From Roseofilum sp964616725 (GTDB taxonomy: Bacteria; Cyanobacteriota; Cyanobacteriia; Cyanobacteriales; Desertifilaceae): a stretch of 64,000 bases of DNA. This document shows, in pieces, positions 43,574 to 52,797 of the stretch. The translations under genes were made by a program, and so were the position numbers. Position 1 is the first letter of the stretch, and the number at the start of each line of letters is the position of its first letter. Location of the stretch: the NCBI GenBank assembly GCA_964616725.1, contig CAZTRW010000001.1:16943-80942 (forward strand), read 5' to 3'. Under the pieces are notes generated by a model. That model did not search any database. It was given only the letters and a program-made list of their open reading frames with translations, and was not told where the DNA came from.

Positions 43574-46500
43574 TTAGTGGGAATTGAGGATGATAGGTTC
43601 AATGATCTTAATAATCCCCATGTCATCGAAGTTTTGGGCTAATTGTAAAAGGCGATCGCCAAAAGCATGATAATCTTGATGCAAGGATTGCAAATACCGA
43701 GCCTGTTTTTCTATCTCGTCAATATCTCCAATCTTAGCCGCCTGATAAAGTCCCCTTAATTGATCGGCAGGAGGATAAATTAGGTGGGTTGGCAGAGTGG
43801 CTGTAGAAATTGGCGGGTGTGATACTTCTTCGTACAGCCATTGCAGTTGCAAATGGCGTTTCAGAGAGGCTAACAGCTGTTCCACCTTGACTGGTTTAGG
43901 AATAAAGTCATTACATCCTGCGGCTAAAGCTCGGTTTTGATCTCCTTGAGAAACACTTGCCGAAGAAGCAATAATCGGTAGAGACTGATAACCCGGTAAT
44001 TCTCGGATAAATTGAGTCATTTCATAACCATCTAATTCCGGCATCATTAGATCGGTGATAATTAAATCAGGATTTAATTCTTGCAACAGCAGTAAAGCGC
44101 CTTGGCCATTTTCTGCTTCTACCACAGTAAAACCAAGGGTTTTTAAGAGAGCACTGAGCACTAATCGATTGGTGCTTAAATCATCCACTACCATAATTTT
44201 CCGTTGTTTGCCACGATAACCGATCACTTTTCCCTGGTAATCAGTGGGATCGAAATCTGATTGTGAAGAGAGGGGAAAATCTATCTCAAACCAAAAGGTA
44301 CTGCCTTCGCCAAGAATACTGTCTACCTGAATGGTACTTCCCATCATTTGCACAATTTGTTGACAAATGGCTAATCCTAGTCCCGTGCCTTCAGCTTGTT
44401 TTGATTTTTCGCCTACTTGTTCAAAAGGAAGAAAGATTTTTTGTAGATCTTCAGGAGTCATGCCTACCCCTGTGTCTTGAATGGCAAATTTTATTGTGAC
44501 TGAGTTCGGCGTTTCTGAAGGAGTGGGAGTGATGATAAATTTCACTTCTCCTCGTTCTGTGAATTTGACGGAATTGCCGAGTAAGTTAATTAATATTTGA
44601 CGGAGACGTTTTTGATCAGCAATGATGCCAAGAGGGAGGTTTTCATCCGGTAAATAATGGAAATCAAGTCCTTTTTCTTCGGCTCTAATGCGGATGATTT
44701 CTGCCACACTTAATAAAAGAGTGTGGAGGTGAAAGGATTGGGGGATGAGTTCTAGTTTACGGGCTTCAATTTTGGATAAGTCGAGAATATCATTAATCAA
44801 GTTTAACAGATAAGAACCAGCTTGTTGAATGACTTCTACGCCTCTACGATGATCGTTGAGATCGTTGGCGCGTTGGAGAATTTGAGCATAGCCTAAAATG
44901 CCATTGAGAGGGGTGCGGAGTTCATGGCTCATGTTGGCGAGAAAATCGGTTTTCGCCTGGTTGGCGCGATCGGCGGCTTCTTTGGCTTCTTGTAGGGATT
45001 GTTCGATGTGCTTGTGATGGGTGATATTGATAGAAATCCCTAAAATTAGGGGGCGATTGGTATCAGGAGTTAGAAAGGGAGTTTTAATGCTTTCAAAATA
45101 AAGCACTTCTCCGTTGGGTTGGGTAAATTTTTCTTCAAATACAACGGTAACATTTTTTTCTAGGATTTGACGATCATTTTTTTGGTATTCTTCTAGATCC
45201 TCTAAATTGGGAATTAAGTCAGTTTCTTTCTTACCGATAATTTTGGTAATGGGAAAACCGAGGAGTTGGGCGAGACTTTGATTGACTAAAATCAGATGAC
45301 CGTCAGCGTCTTTGATATAAATTAAGTTGGGATCGGTGTCAATTATTTTCCTCAAAAAATCTTGCTGTTTTTGGAGTTCGGCGGTGCGTTGCTGTACTCG
45401 TTTTCCTAGAGATTGATTCATGGCTTTTAGTTCATCAATTGACTTTTTTAGGTGGTTTGCCATGAGATTAAAACATTGCCCTAGAAAATCAAATTCTTGG
45501 ATTTTTTTAGGGCCAATAATTTGATTGAGACTGCCTTGGGCGATCGCCTGGGATGCTTTGGAGAGATCGAGAATCGGTTCTGTAATCCATTGGGCGGTCA
45601 AAACTGCTAAAGAAATGGTAATTCCCGGGGCTAAAAACGAGAGTAAAATGGTTCTGCGAGTATTATCATAAATGGGAGACATGAACTCAGATTCTGGCAC
45701 TACTAGCACAATTAGCCAATCAATTCCTAGATCGTTAGCAAAAGAGGTCACTTTGACTAAGTGCTGTTCTTTTCGGAAGTAAAAGCTAAGTTTTTGGGGG
45801 TCTTGAATTTGATCGAATGTACTAAACTGCTCGGTTAAATATTGGGCGGTTTCTCGAATAATAGCATGGTCGCTTTCAATGGCTTTTCGTTGCAAACTAT
45901 CAGGATGATGGGATAATCGTAGGGTTTCGGGAAGGGAAGAAGCCATGAGTGAACCGGAGCGATCAATAATAAAAGTTGCTCCAGTTTGACCAATACTGAG
46001 TTGGGTGAGAAAATAACTAATTTGTCCCAGGGCGATATCAACCCTAATGACTCCTAAAAATTCACCTTGGGAAGTATAGAGGGATTGATGGGCAGAAATG
46101 ACCGGCCATTGAGTAGTGGTCAAAAAATGGACATTACTCCACTGGTCTTTTCTAGTAACTTTTAATACTTTGTATATGGGGTTAGTGCGCGGATCTTGAT
46201 TGGGAAGCGATCGCAACTTTCTGATTCGCTTTCCCTGCTCGTTTGTTTCCCATTCTTCTAAACTAAAGTCAGTTTTAGAGGTGGCAATATTAATCGTGAT
46301 TTCGCCATCTTTATGTCGTTCCGCTCCGATAAAATCTCCCTCTTTTGTGGTTAAACTGACTAAGGCTAACTCCTCAAACTGGTGTAGTTGATTCCAGAAA
46401 TAACGCTCTAATGTGGGTAAATCTTGAGGATTCAAAAGATTCAGACGAATTGATTGGGCGTTGTTCTGATTGACTCTGATGGGTATTTTCAGCAGAGAAA

Positions 46501-46699
46501 GAAGCTTGTCTTCAATATAGCCAACCACTTCACTATGCAACTGATGAGTCACATCATTAACAGCTTCTTCTCCATTGCGTAAGGCTAACCAATTGGTGAG
46601 TCCAACCACCCCTAAGAGTTGAATGGTAAATAAAATCACCAAAAACCAGCGCAAGGGAAGTTGGGAAGAACGGATGCGGGTAGAGAAGGGTGGTGACAT
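43574..46699 (-). CDS. Hybrid sensor histidine kinase (Cache-HAMP-PAS-HisKA-HATPase-REC)
   Basis: The 1041-residue protein has a helix at about 18-38, then a large periplasmic Cache-type sensor to about 350 (GEFLGVIRVDIALGQISYFL). A second helix and a HAMP-like segment (ASQAIAQGSLNQIIGPKKIQ) follow. The PAS domain (FLRKIIDTDPNLIYIKDADG) leads to the H-box FLANMSHELRTPLNGILGYA. N-box ILINLLGNSVKFTERGE, G-boxes DTGVGMTPEDL and GTGLGLAI, and a receiver with phospho-acceptor Asp in LIITDLMMPELDGYEMTQF complete the kinase. The tail has no clear phosphotransfer His. No response regulator lies next to it. Confidence 0.94.
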   Translation of the reverse strand: MSPPFSTRIRSSQLPLRWFLVILFTIQLLGVVGLTNWLALRNGEEAVNDVTHQLHSEVVGYIEDKLLSLLKIPIRVNQNNAQSIRLNLLNPQDLPTLERYFWNQLHQFEELALVSLTTKEGDFIGAERHKDGEITINIATSKTDFSLEEWETNEQGKRIRKLRSLPNQDPRTNPIYKVLKVTRKDQWSNVHFLTTTQWPVISAHQSLYTSQGEFLGVIRVDIALGQISYFLTQLSIGQTGATFIIDRSGSLMASSLPETLRLSHHPDSLQRKAIESDHAIIRETAQYLTEQFSTFDQIQDPQKLSFYFRKEQHLVKVTSFANDLGIDWLIVLVVPESEFMSPIYDNTRRTILLSFLAPGITISLAVLTAQWITEPILDLSKASQAIAQGSLNQIIGPKKIQEFDFLGQCFNLMANHLKKSIDELKAMNQSLGKRVQQRTAELQKQQDFLRKIIDTDPNLIYIKDADGHLILVNQSLAQLLGFPITKIIGKKETDLIPNLEDLEEYQKNDRQILEKNVTVVFEEKFTQPNGEVLYFESIKTPFLTPDTNRPLILGISINITHHKHIEQSLQEAKEAADRANQAKTDFLANMSHELRTPLNGILGYAQILQRANDLNDHRRGVEVIQQAGSYLLNLINDILDLSKIEARKLELIPQSFHLHTLLLSVAEIIRIRAEEKGLDFHYLPDENLPLGIIADQKRLRQILINLLGNSVKFTERGEVKFIITPTPSETPNSVTIKFAIQDTGVGMTPEDLQKIFLPFEQVGEKSKQAEGTGLGLAICQQIVQMMGSTIQVDSILGEGSTFWFEIDFPLSSQSDFDPTDYQGKVIGYRGKQRKIMVVDDLSTNRLVLSALLKTLGFTVVEAENGQGALLLLQELNPDLIITDLMMPELDGYEMTQFIRELPGYQSLPIIASSASVSQGDQNRALAAGCNDFIPKPVKVEQLLASLKRHLQLQWLYEEVSHPPISTATLPTHLIYPPADQLRGLYQAAKIGDIDEIEKQARYLQSLHQDYHAFGDRLLQLAQNFDDMGIIKIIEPIILNSH

Positions 46700-46806
46700 G
46701 GAACTTTATGTAAAATTGACTACGTTTTGAACAAGGATAACTCTGTCCTCAGTTGTGTAAATTTTATTTTACCTATCTTCATATTGTTGGTAAATCTTCA
46801 TACTTT

Positions 46807-47139
46807 TTACGGGATCAGGCCACATTCAAACATTCGGTTTGCCATGGGTCCAGCAACTCGGTTGATGAATTCTTCCCGCATTTGGGGATCATTGCGTAAC
46901 ATTTCTAGGGCTTTTTTTTCTAAGGCAGCACCAGGTCCAGTTCCTTCTCCTGGTTTGGTTTTCTGCATTTGCACTAATTGCTCGCAAGAGGAGTTGACAA
47001 ATTTTTGGGTCACCAAATTAGTGGCTACATCCATTAACATTTCTTTGGTGGGTTGAGGTTGGGATAGGGAAGCACAACTATAGAGATAAAGTAATGCTGT
47101 GGAGAAGACAAATAGAGTCACAGAGAAATATTTTTTCAT
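46807..47139 (-). CDS. Small putative lipoprotein
   Basis: The 110-residue protein has an N-terminal hydrophobic signal (YFSVTLFVFSTALLYLYSC), with Cys near residue 22 as probable lipobox (LYSC, imperfect). The helical mature part has KFVNSSCEQLVQMQKTKPGE and ends GPMANRMFECGLIP. Two mature cysteines could form a disulfide. I do not recognise a named family. It lies between upp and the histidine kinase and is probably transcribed alone. Confidence 0.65.
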   Translation of the reverse strand: MKKYFSVTLFVFSTALLYLYSCASLSQPQPTKEMLMDVATNLVTQKFVNSSCEQLVQMQKTKPGEGTGPGAALEKKALEMLRNDPQMREEFINRVAGPMANRMFECGLIP

Positions 47140-47227
47140 GGTCTGGTTTGGGAAGGTTATTGTTGACAGTATAGGCCGAGTGACTAAGAATTGGGGAAAT
47201 CGTCAATGATTTGGTAATCTGAGATAC

Positions 47228-47860
47228 TTACTTGGTACCAAATAGGCGATCGCCGGCATCTCCTAAGCCGGGTAGAATGTATCCATGATCGTCTAAGGTT
47301 TCATCAATAGCAGCCGTATAAATGGGGATATCAGGATGTTCTAATTGGACATGATCTAAGCCTTGGGGAGCCGCCAATAAGCAAACAAACTTAATCGATT
47401 TTGGGTTTAGCTCTTTTAACCGACTAATGGCAGCAATAGCTGTATTTCCTGTGGCTAACATGGGATCAACAATAAACATATCCCGATCCTCAACATCATG
47501 GGGTACTTTCAAATAATATTCAATCGGAATCAGGGTTCTGGGATCTCGATATAAGCCAATATGTCCCACTCTTGCAGAAGGAATCAGCTCCAGCATTCCA
47601 TCTAAAATGCCTTGTCCGGCTCGCATAATAGAAACCACCACCATTTTTTTATCTGGCGCTAACACGGGCGCTTGCATCACAGTTAAAGGTGTGGTGATTT
47701 CTTGTTGCTTTAGGGGTAAATCTCGCGTCACTTCATAGGCAAGCAGCAAACTAATTTCTTTGAGGAGAGAGCGAAATTTTGCTGTGCTAGTTTCTTGCCG
47801 TCTCATCAGAGTCAGTTTATGTAAAATTAAGGGATGGTTGATGACGGTAACGTTAGACAT
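47228..47860 (-). CDS. upp: Uracil phosphoribosyltransferase
   Basis: The 210-residue protein begins MSNVTVINHPLILHKLTLMR. It has the PRPP-binding motif MFIVDPMLATGNTAIAAISR, MVVVSIMRAGQGILDGML, and the uracil-binding C-terminal YILPGLGDAGDRLFGTK. It makes UMP from uracil and PRPP. Here it is the last gene of an operon with URC1, URC4 and a MOSC gene. In the yeast URC pathway a uracil phosphoribosyltransferase is a dedicated member, so this copy may feed catabolism as well as salvage. Confidence 0.95.
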   Translation of the reverse strand: MSNVTVINHPLILHKLTLMRRQETSTAKFRSLLKEISLLLAYEVTRDLPLKQQEITTPLTVMQAPVLAPDKKMVVVSIMRAGQGILDGMLELIPSARVGHIGLYRDPRTLIPIEYYLKVPHDVEDRDMFIVDPMLATGNTAIAAISRLKELNPKSIKFVCLLAAPQGLDHVQLEHPDIPIYTAAIDETLDDHGYILPGLGDAGDRLFGTK

Positions 47861-47882
47861 AAATCCAGGGTATTGATGGGGG

Positions 47883-48527
47883 TTACTGCTGGTCTAGTTG
47901 TTGCTGGCATAATTGTTTGATTTTGCCAGGAACTACCGAGAGATTGATGATTTTGATTAATAAATCAGGGGCGAGAGGTTCTTGGCAATAGAGGTTAATA
48001 ATATCGGAGACGGTGACGGGGTGTGGTTCCCGTTGAAGGATTATAATTTCATCTCCGAGTTGAATTTCTCCTGGTTGTAGCACAGATAGATAAAAGCCTA
48101 ATAAGCGGCTATGCCAAAACTGCTCTACCATATCCTCTTGGTTAAATTTTAAGTTGAGTTTATAGCAGGGACGGCGAGGTTGAATGACTTGAAATTTGGC
48201 CGTACCAATCTGGAGGCGATCGCCAATACAAATATCCGTTTCTCTTAACTCTTCAGTTGTCAAATTTTCTCCAAACATTCCCCAGGGTAACCTCTGCCAT
48301 TCTGGTAATTTTTTCTGCCAGTAGCTATAATGTTCAGAAGGATAAACATAGACTGATTTTTCTAACCCACCATGGACTTTTAAATCTGCTTGTTCATCCC
48401 CTTCTAAATGATCTGCATGAACTCTGACTAATTGTTGAACAGGAGATTTAAAAATCCCCGTCTTCACGGTCTGATTTTGCCAGATGACAGTTTTTGCTAG
48501 TCCCACATTCACAGAGACTACATGCAT
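47883..48527 (-). CDS. MOSC-domain protein, YiiM-like
   Basis: The 214-residue protein has the MOSC core: VSVNVGLAKTVIWQNQTVKT, DEQADLKVHGGLEKSVYVYP, WGMFGENLTTEELRETDICI, FQVIQPRRPCYKLN with the conserved Cys that binds the molybdenum cofactor sulfide, and a C-terminal 3-alpha extension as in YiiM. E. coli YiiM reduces N-hydroxylated bases such as 6-hydroxylaminopurine. It lies 22 bases before upp and 11 bases after URC4, so a role in the uracil pathway is suggested by position only. Confidence 0.88.
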   Translation of the reverse strand: MHVVSVNVGLAKTVIWQNQTVKTGIFKSPVQQLVRVHADHLEGDEQADLKVHGGLEKSVYVYPSEHYSYWQKKLPEWQRLPWGMFGENLTTEELRETDICIGDRLQIGTAKFQVIQPRRPCYKLNLKFNQEDMVEQFWHSRLLGFYLSVLQPGEIQLGDEIIILQREPHPVTVSDIINLYCQEPLAPDLLIKIINLSVVPGKIKQLCQQQLDQQ

Positions 48528-48538
48528 CTCCGATTCTC

Positions 48539-49747
48539 CTAAAATACAGTACCATCACTCTGAATCAACAGAGGAGGAGTTCCCCCTCGCCATTGCGTGG
48601 CAATTTTTCGTCCTGCTGTCCAAGTTCCGCCTTGTAAAACTTTCACTAAGGGTAATTCTTCTGGAGTCATGTCTAACTTTTCTCGGATGATTTCGGCTAG
48701 GCGATCGAGTAAGATAATGGTTAAAGCACGCCATTCGATTATTGCTTCTGCATCCACGGGATGAGCAATCTCTAATTGGGTAGGATCTTTAACCTCTAAA
48801 ACTCCCAAATCTAGAAATAATCCGCCATTACGATATTCGGCTAACCCTGTTAATTGGTTTAAGTCGGTGATGATTAATCCGAGATCTTGTAAGGGTTCTA
48901 AGAGGGAATAGGTGAGCCATTGCGATAGTTTGTGAAAGGGGATCAGTTGGGAGCCGATTCCTGTGTTTGGTAAGGCGGAATGAGACCAGACATCACCTAA
49001 GTTTACACCATTGAGGGTAAGTCGTCCTGGCCAGATGTCGCTCAGGCTGGCAAGAATGGTCTGGAACACGGTTACGGCGGATAAATGAGAATTTTGAGAT
49101 TGAGTGAGCCAATAGTTGACTAAATGACCAGGACGGGCGGGATCTGAGCCAAAATAGTGGGGGGATGCGGCTAGGATTTTACCCAGTTTTTGGAGTAATT
49201 CCAGTCTTCCTGATAAACCCACTACAGGGTTTTCTGGGGTAACTTGCAAGAGGCTGGCGAGGGTAGACTCGGTGAAGGTTTGCAATGCTAATCCATCGAC
49301 TTGATAGGGATAGTCTGGATGGCTGGAAAATTGCCCTTGCATAAAGGCTTGAAAACTGGCGATCGCCAATCCTTCCGAACGAGTATAAATTTTGCCAGTG
49401 CTGGGGTCTCGATACTGCCATTGGGAGCCGGAACCGGCATCTAAGAGGACGCTGATCGTTGCCAAATCTATTTTGGCTTGGCTTTGTGCTAGGGGTGAAT
49501 CCTTGGATAAGGTGAGTTCTAATTGATCTAAGTGGGAACCAAAATGTCGCCATCGGGAATGAAAGGGAATCTGCAAATCGGGGTAATTAGTGCGGATGAC
49601 TTCAATGACGTAATCGGCGACGAGGGGTAGGTGAGATAAATGGCAACGAAAGGTGGATCGTTGATCGGATAGGGCCCAATGGAATAAAATGGAGGCACGA
49701 TCGCGGATTGTCTCAGGCGATCGCAACTGAGCAACTACCCTCTCCAT
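48539..49747 (-). CDS. URC4/Urg3 family protein (DUF1688)
   Basis: The 402-residue protein contains DRASILFHWALSDQRSTFRC, DAGSGSQWQYRDPSTGKIYT, EGLAIASFQAFMQGQFSS and GLSGRLELLQKLGKIL, and ends LVKVLQGGTWTAGRKIATQW. These identify the URC4/Urg3 family, required for uracil degradation by the URC route first described in Lachancea kluyveri. Its biochemical step is unresolved. It starts directly after the stop of the URC1-like gene with no gap. Confidence 0.9.
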   Translation of the reverse strand: MERVVAQLRSPETIRDRASILFHWALSDQRSTFRCHLSHLPLVADYVIEVIRTNYPDLQIPFHSRWRHFGSHLDQLELTLSKDSPLAQSQAKIDLATISVLLDAGSGSQWQYRDPSTGKIYTRSEGLAIASFQAFMQGQFSSHPDYPYQVDGLALQTFTESTLASLLQVTPENPVVGLSGRLELLQKLGKILAASPHYFGSDPARPGHLVNYWLTQSQNSHLSAVTVFQTILASLSDIWPGRLTLNGVNLGDVWSHSALPNTGIGSQLIPFHKLSQWLTYSLLEPLQDLGLIITDLNQLTGLAEYRNGGLFLDLGVLEVKDPTQLEIAHPVDAEAIIEWRALTIILLDRLAEIIREKLDMTPEELPLVKVLQGGTWTAGRKIATQWRGGTPPLLIQSDGTVF

Positions 49748-51007
49748 TCAATCTAACCCCCGACCCAGAGTTTCTTCCAGTAGCTCTTTAGAGACTTCCT
49801 CTTCGCTATAATAGCCTGCCGCCTTTTTCGCCATAATTTCCACCAGAGCATCTTTAGGAATTAACTCTGGGGGAATCGCCACCCGCTCCCGTACCTCAAT
49901 ACCCCCGTTGGTAATCGCATCGTACTTCATATTACTCATGGACACGAGACGATCAATCCGAGTGATGCCTAACCAATGGAGAACATCGGGCATAAATTCT
50001 TGAAAGCGCATATCTTGCACGCCAGCCACACATTCAGTGCGTTCAAAATAGGCAGTAGGGCGATCGCCTCCCTCTTGACGCTTGCGGGCATTATACACCA
50101 AAAACTTCGTTACCTCTCCCAAGGCGCGACCTTCCTTGCGGAAATACACAATTACTCCCAATCCTCTTTCCTGAGCCGTGCGAATACATACCTCAATGCC
50201 ATGGGCGAGATAGGGGCGACAGGTACAAATATCCGAGCCAAACACATCCGAGCCATTACACTCATCATGCACTCGAACGGCGATGGGGCGATCTTGATCC
50301 GTAATCGCCCTTAAATCCCCAATCAAATACACCGTCGCTCCCCCAATTGGCGGCAAATAGAGCACCAAATCCGGGCGAGTCACTAACTCTGGAAACATTC
50401 CCCCCGTTTGCTCAAACAAGGCATGGCGCAACTCCATCTCCTCTACCCCAATCCGCTTGGCAATACCGGGAAGATACCACACCGGCTCAATGGCAGCTTT
50501 CATCACCACCAAATCCCCACCCTCTTTCAGGATAGCACCATCCACCGTTAACCGCCCCTTGGCGATCGCCTCCTGAAGTTCGGGCATATTAATATGAGCT
50601 TGGGTAATGGCGATTGTCGGTCGAATATCAATGCCGCGATCGTACAATGAACTATAAACCTCTCCCACCCGCGCGCCAAACGGATCAAGAGACACAATCT
50701 TATCCGGATCATACCAACTCGGATGGGGTCCAATCTCCGCCACCGGTGCTGTATTCGTCAAATCCGGGCGATGATTAGGATTAAGCGCTTGACGAGCCAC
50801 CGCCAAAGCCCGATAAATCGCATAAGATCCTGAATGAGTACCAATCACATTCCGATGCGCCGGATTCGTTAATGTCGCGACAACAGCACCTCTTTTGAGA
50901 GGATCCGGATTTCCCCAATCAATCGGAATCGGCTTTACCCCACTCTGACGAGGATGAGACGTAAGCACAATCGGTTTAGACTTAGAACGACGAGTCGGAT
51001 CGGCCAT
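49748..51007 (-). CDS. GTP cyclohydrolase II-like protein of the URC1 group
   Basis: The 419-residue protein has a GTP cyclohydrolase II fold in its C-terminal half. The three zinc cysteines are kept (HDECNGSDVFGSDICTC, spacing C-x10-CxC) and the catalytic region is YFRKEGRALGE. The usual NNPxK loop is replaced by SMSNMKYDAITNGGIEV. The N-terminal about 180 residues (GNPDPLKRGAVVATLTNPAH, HINMPELQEAIAKGRLTVDG) are characteristic of URC1 rather than RibA. URC1 is thought to act on uridine-derived nucleotides in uracil catabolism. It heads the operon URC1-URC4-MOSC-upp. Confidence 0.9.
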   Translation of the reverse strand: MADPTRRSKSKPIVLTSHPRQSGVKPIPIDWGNPDPLKRGAVVATLTNPAHRNVIGTHSGSYAIYRALAVARQALNPNHRPDLTNTAPVAEIGPHPSWYDPDKIVSLDPFGARVGEVYSSLYDRGIDIRPTIAITQAHINMPELQEAIAKGRLTVDGAILKEGGDLVVMKAAIEPVWYLPGIAKRIGVEEMELRHALFEQTGGMFPELVTRPDLVLYLPPIGGATVYLIGDLRAITDQDRPIAVRVHDECNGSDVFGSDICTCRPYLAHGIEVCIRTAQERGLGVIVYFRKEGRALGEVTKFLVYNARKRQEGGDRPTAYFERTECVAGVQDMRFQEFMPDVLHWLGITRIDRLVSMSNMKYDAITNGGIEVRERVAIPPELIPKDALVEIMAKKAAGYYSEEEVSKELLEETLGRGLD

Positions 51008-51365
51008 ACTCTTAAACCCATAACAGTTGGAGATTACCGTATTTTGTCATAACTTGGGTTATTCCTGGCCCAGTGCGCCAGGAAAAACACCATCAAACTA
51101 AGAGTCGTTGAGTCATCATGACTTCAGCGTATTTTTGTATCCGGCGTGTTATGGCGATCACCGCATAACACCTAATTAGCCCTCAGACCTTCTATGGGGC
51201 AGGTGACAGAGAGTTGTCTGTCGGCATTGGGATTCAGAAACCATAAATTTGCTGGTGGAAAAGCATCTTGAGCAGTGATGCAGTGTTTCAGCTTGCTCAA
51301 TGGAATGAATAGGAATCAGGCTATACTAGAGAGTAAAGTTGGAAGACCCAGAGGCGGTAAGTGCA
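51008..51365. other. Divergent intergenic region with two hairpins
   Basis: This region separates the URC operon from the ParA-like gene. It has no coding frame I can support. It holds two perfect 8-bp inverted repeats (51062-51084, TTCCTGGC/GCCAGGAA; 51146-51171, GTGTTATG/CATAACAC). CCATAAC near 51017 and GTTATGG near 51148 are complementary, like the outer boxes of an integron attC site, but the inner boxes do not match convincingly. Confidence 0.5.
51146..51171. repeat. Inverted repeat GTGTTATG/CATAACAC
   Basis: A perfect 8-bp stem with a 10-base loop, about 195 bases upstream of the ParA-like start. It could be an operator, or a recombination-site remnant given the integrase relic downstream; neither is proven. 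Confidence 0.4.
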
Positions 51366-52430
51366 ATGGTTCAAAAAATTGCCCTTTTCAATCACAAAGG
51401 TGAAGTTAGCAAAACTACAACTACTTTCAACCTTGGGTGGATGCTTGCCTCAAAAGGGAAAAAGGTAATTCTTGTCGATACTGATCCACAATGTAACCTA
51501 ACTGGCATGGCTTTGGGAGAAGAAACAGAGGATGATGAAGCAAGAATAGCAGCAATTTACAATACACGCTCGAATATAAAAACAGGTCTAGCACCAGCTT
51601 TTGAGTCGCAACCAAAAGCTATTGAGGCAGTGGACTGTATTCCTATTGAAGGGCGAGATGGGCTATTTCTACTACCTGGTCATGTTGGTTTCGCAGAATA
51701 TGAAGTTACACTAGGCATTGCTCAAGAGCTAAGTGGCTCAATCCAGGCTCTCAAGAATTTACCTGGTTCCATCACGGATTTGTTAGAGAAAACTGCCCAA
51801 AAATTTGATGCAGATTATATTCTGATCGATATGAGTCCTAGCTTGGGAGCAATCAACCAGAATCTTCTGATGACCAGCGACTTTTTCATAGTGCCTACTA
51901 CTGCTGATTTCTTTTCTGTAATGGCAATTGACTCTTTGGCTAAAGTGTTGCCGAAATGGTATGCGTGGGCAGAATCAGCTAGTTCGCTCCAAATTTTGAA
52001 AGACGCTACATATCCGTTTCCTGACGTTACACTTCGTTTTTTGGGAATCATCATTCAGAATTATCGAATCATTCGCGGTAAAGAGACTGCTGCGTTTGAG
52101 ACATGGATTCAGAAAATTGAGGAAGATGTTTCCTCTAAGCTAGTTCCGGTACTTCATAAGAGGAATATGATGCTACCTGAGCAGGTATATACTGAACAAG
52201 GTATTGGTAGCAGTTTTTGTCTAACAAAAATTTCCAACTTCAATAGCCTTATTGCGCTTTCTCAAGAGCATCGCACTCCAATCTATGCTCTTACTGCTCA
52301 GCAATTAAGGCAAACAGGAGTAGTGCTACAAAATAATCAGGCAAAGCAAGCTGAGTTTCAGCAAATGTTTGAAGACCTGGCAGATAAGATCATCGGATTA
52401 ACCTCTGTTTCCTATGCTGTCAGCGCTTAA
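51366..52430 (+). CDS. ParA-like ATPase with altered Walker A
   Basis: The 354-residue protein starts at MVQKIALFNHKGEVSKTTTT. This is the deviant Walker A of ParA/MinD ATPases, but the second Gly of KGGVxKTT is Glu (KGEVSKTT). VILVDTDPQCNLTG and DYILIDMSPSLGAINQN give the A' and B motifs, intact. No DNA-binding N-terminal domain and no ParB neighbour are present, so chromosome partitioning is unlikely. The next gene, HEPN-like, overlaps it by 17 bases. The gene has no HIP1 sites, unlike its surroundings, suggesting transfer. Confidence 0.85.
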   Translation: MVQKIALFNHKGEVSKTTTTFNLGWMLASKGKKVILVDTDPQCNLTGMALGEETEDDEARIAAIYNTRSNIKTGLAPAFESQPKAIEAVDCIPIEGRDGLFLLPGHVGFAEYEVTLGIAQELSGSIQALKNLPGSITDLLEKTAQKFDADYILIDMSPSLGAINQNLLMTSDFFIVPTTADFFSVMAIDSLAKVLPKWYAWAESASSLQILKDATYPFPDVTLRFLGIIIQNYRIIRGKETAAFETWIQKIEEDVSSKLVPVLHKRNMMLPEQVYTEQGIGSSFCLTKISNFNSLIALSQEHRTPIYALTAQQLRQTGVVLQNNQAKQAEFQQMFEDLADKIIGLTSVSYAVSA

Positions 52431-52797
52431 TCAATTCCGAATCAGTATTACTCGTGTTCGAGATCTGATTTCTATCCATAACTCTGTTAAAGCTCAGTCT
52501 ACTCCTGCATTGGATTTATCAGATATATTGAGAGCCGCTCTAGTTCTAGCTGTGAGTGCCTTAGATTACTATGTTCATGAAGTTGTAACGCTAGGAATAT
52601 TGGAGATTCATAGAGGGCAACGTTCTGAACCTAACCCTCCGCCGAATAGTTCTCAATCCACATTTTCTCGCTTTCAGGTTTCATTGGGTAGCGCACGACA
52701 AGAAAGATTGATAGCAATGGATATAGCTTCTTGGCTAGAGAATGAAATCCAGCAAAGTCAAGGCTCTTTATTTTTGCAGCAGTTCTACACTGACTAA
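52414..52797 (+). CDS. Truncated HEPN-like (RiboL-PSP-HEPN type) protein
   Basis: The 127-residue frame overlaps the ParA-like gene by 17 bases. Motifs are LDLSDILRAALVLAVSALDY, YYVHEVVTLGILEIHRG and DIASWLENEIQQSQ, resembling from memory the RiboL-PSP-HEPN family of predicted RNases. Those proteins are usually about 190 residues or more and end with a catalytic R-x(4-6)-H helix (RRNKIAH-like). This frame stops before it, at 52797, exactly where an integrase relic starts on the other strand. It is probably a 3'-truncated and inactive toxin-like component. Confidence 0.6.
   Translation: MLSALNQFRISITRVRDLISIHNSVKAQSTPALDLSDILRAALVLAVSALDYYVHEVVTLGILEIHRGQRSEPNPPPNSSQSTFSRFQVSLGSARQERLIAMDIASWLENEIQQSQGSLFLQQFYTD

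Noticed and set aside
51008..51060. Possible NtcA site before the URC operon (TTA-N8-TAC)
   Set aside because: One conserved triplet is off and there is no -10 at the right distance before the start codon.
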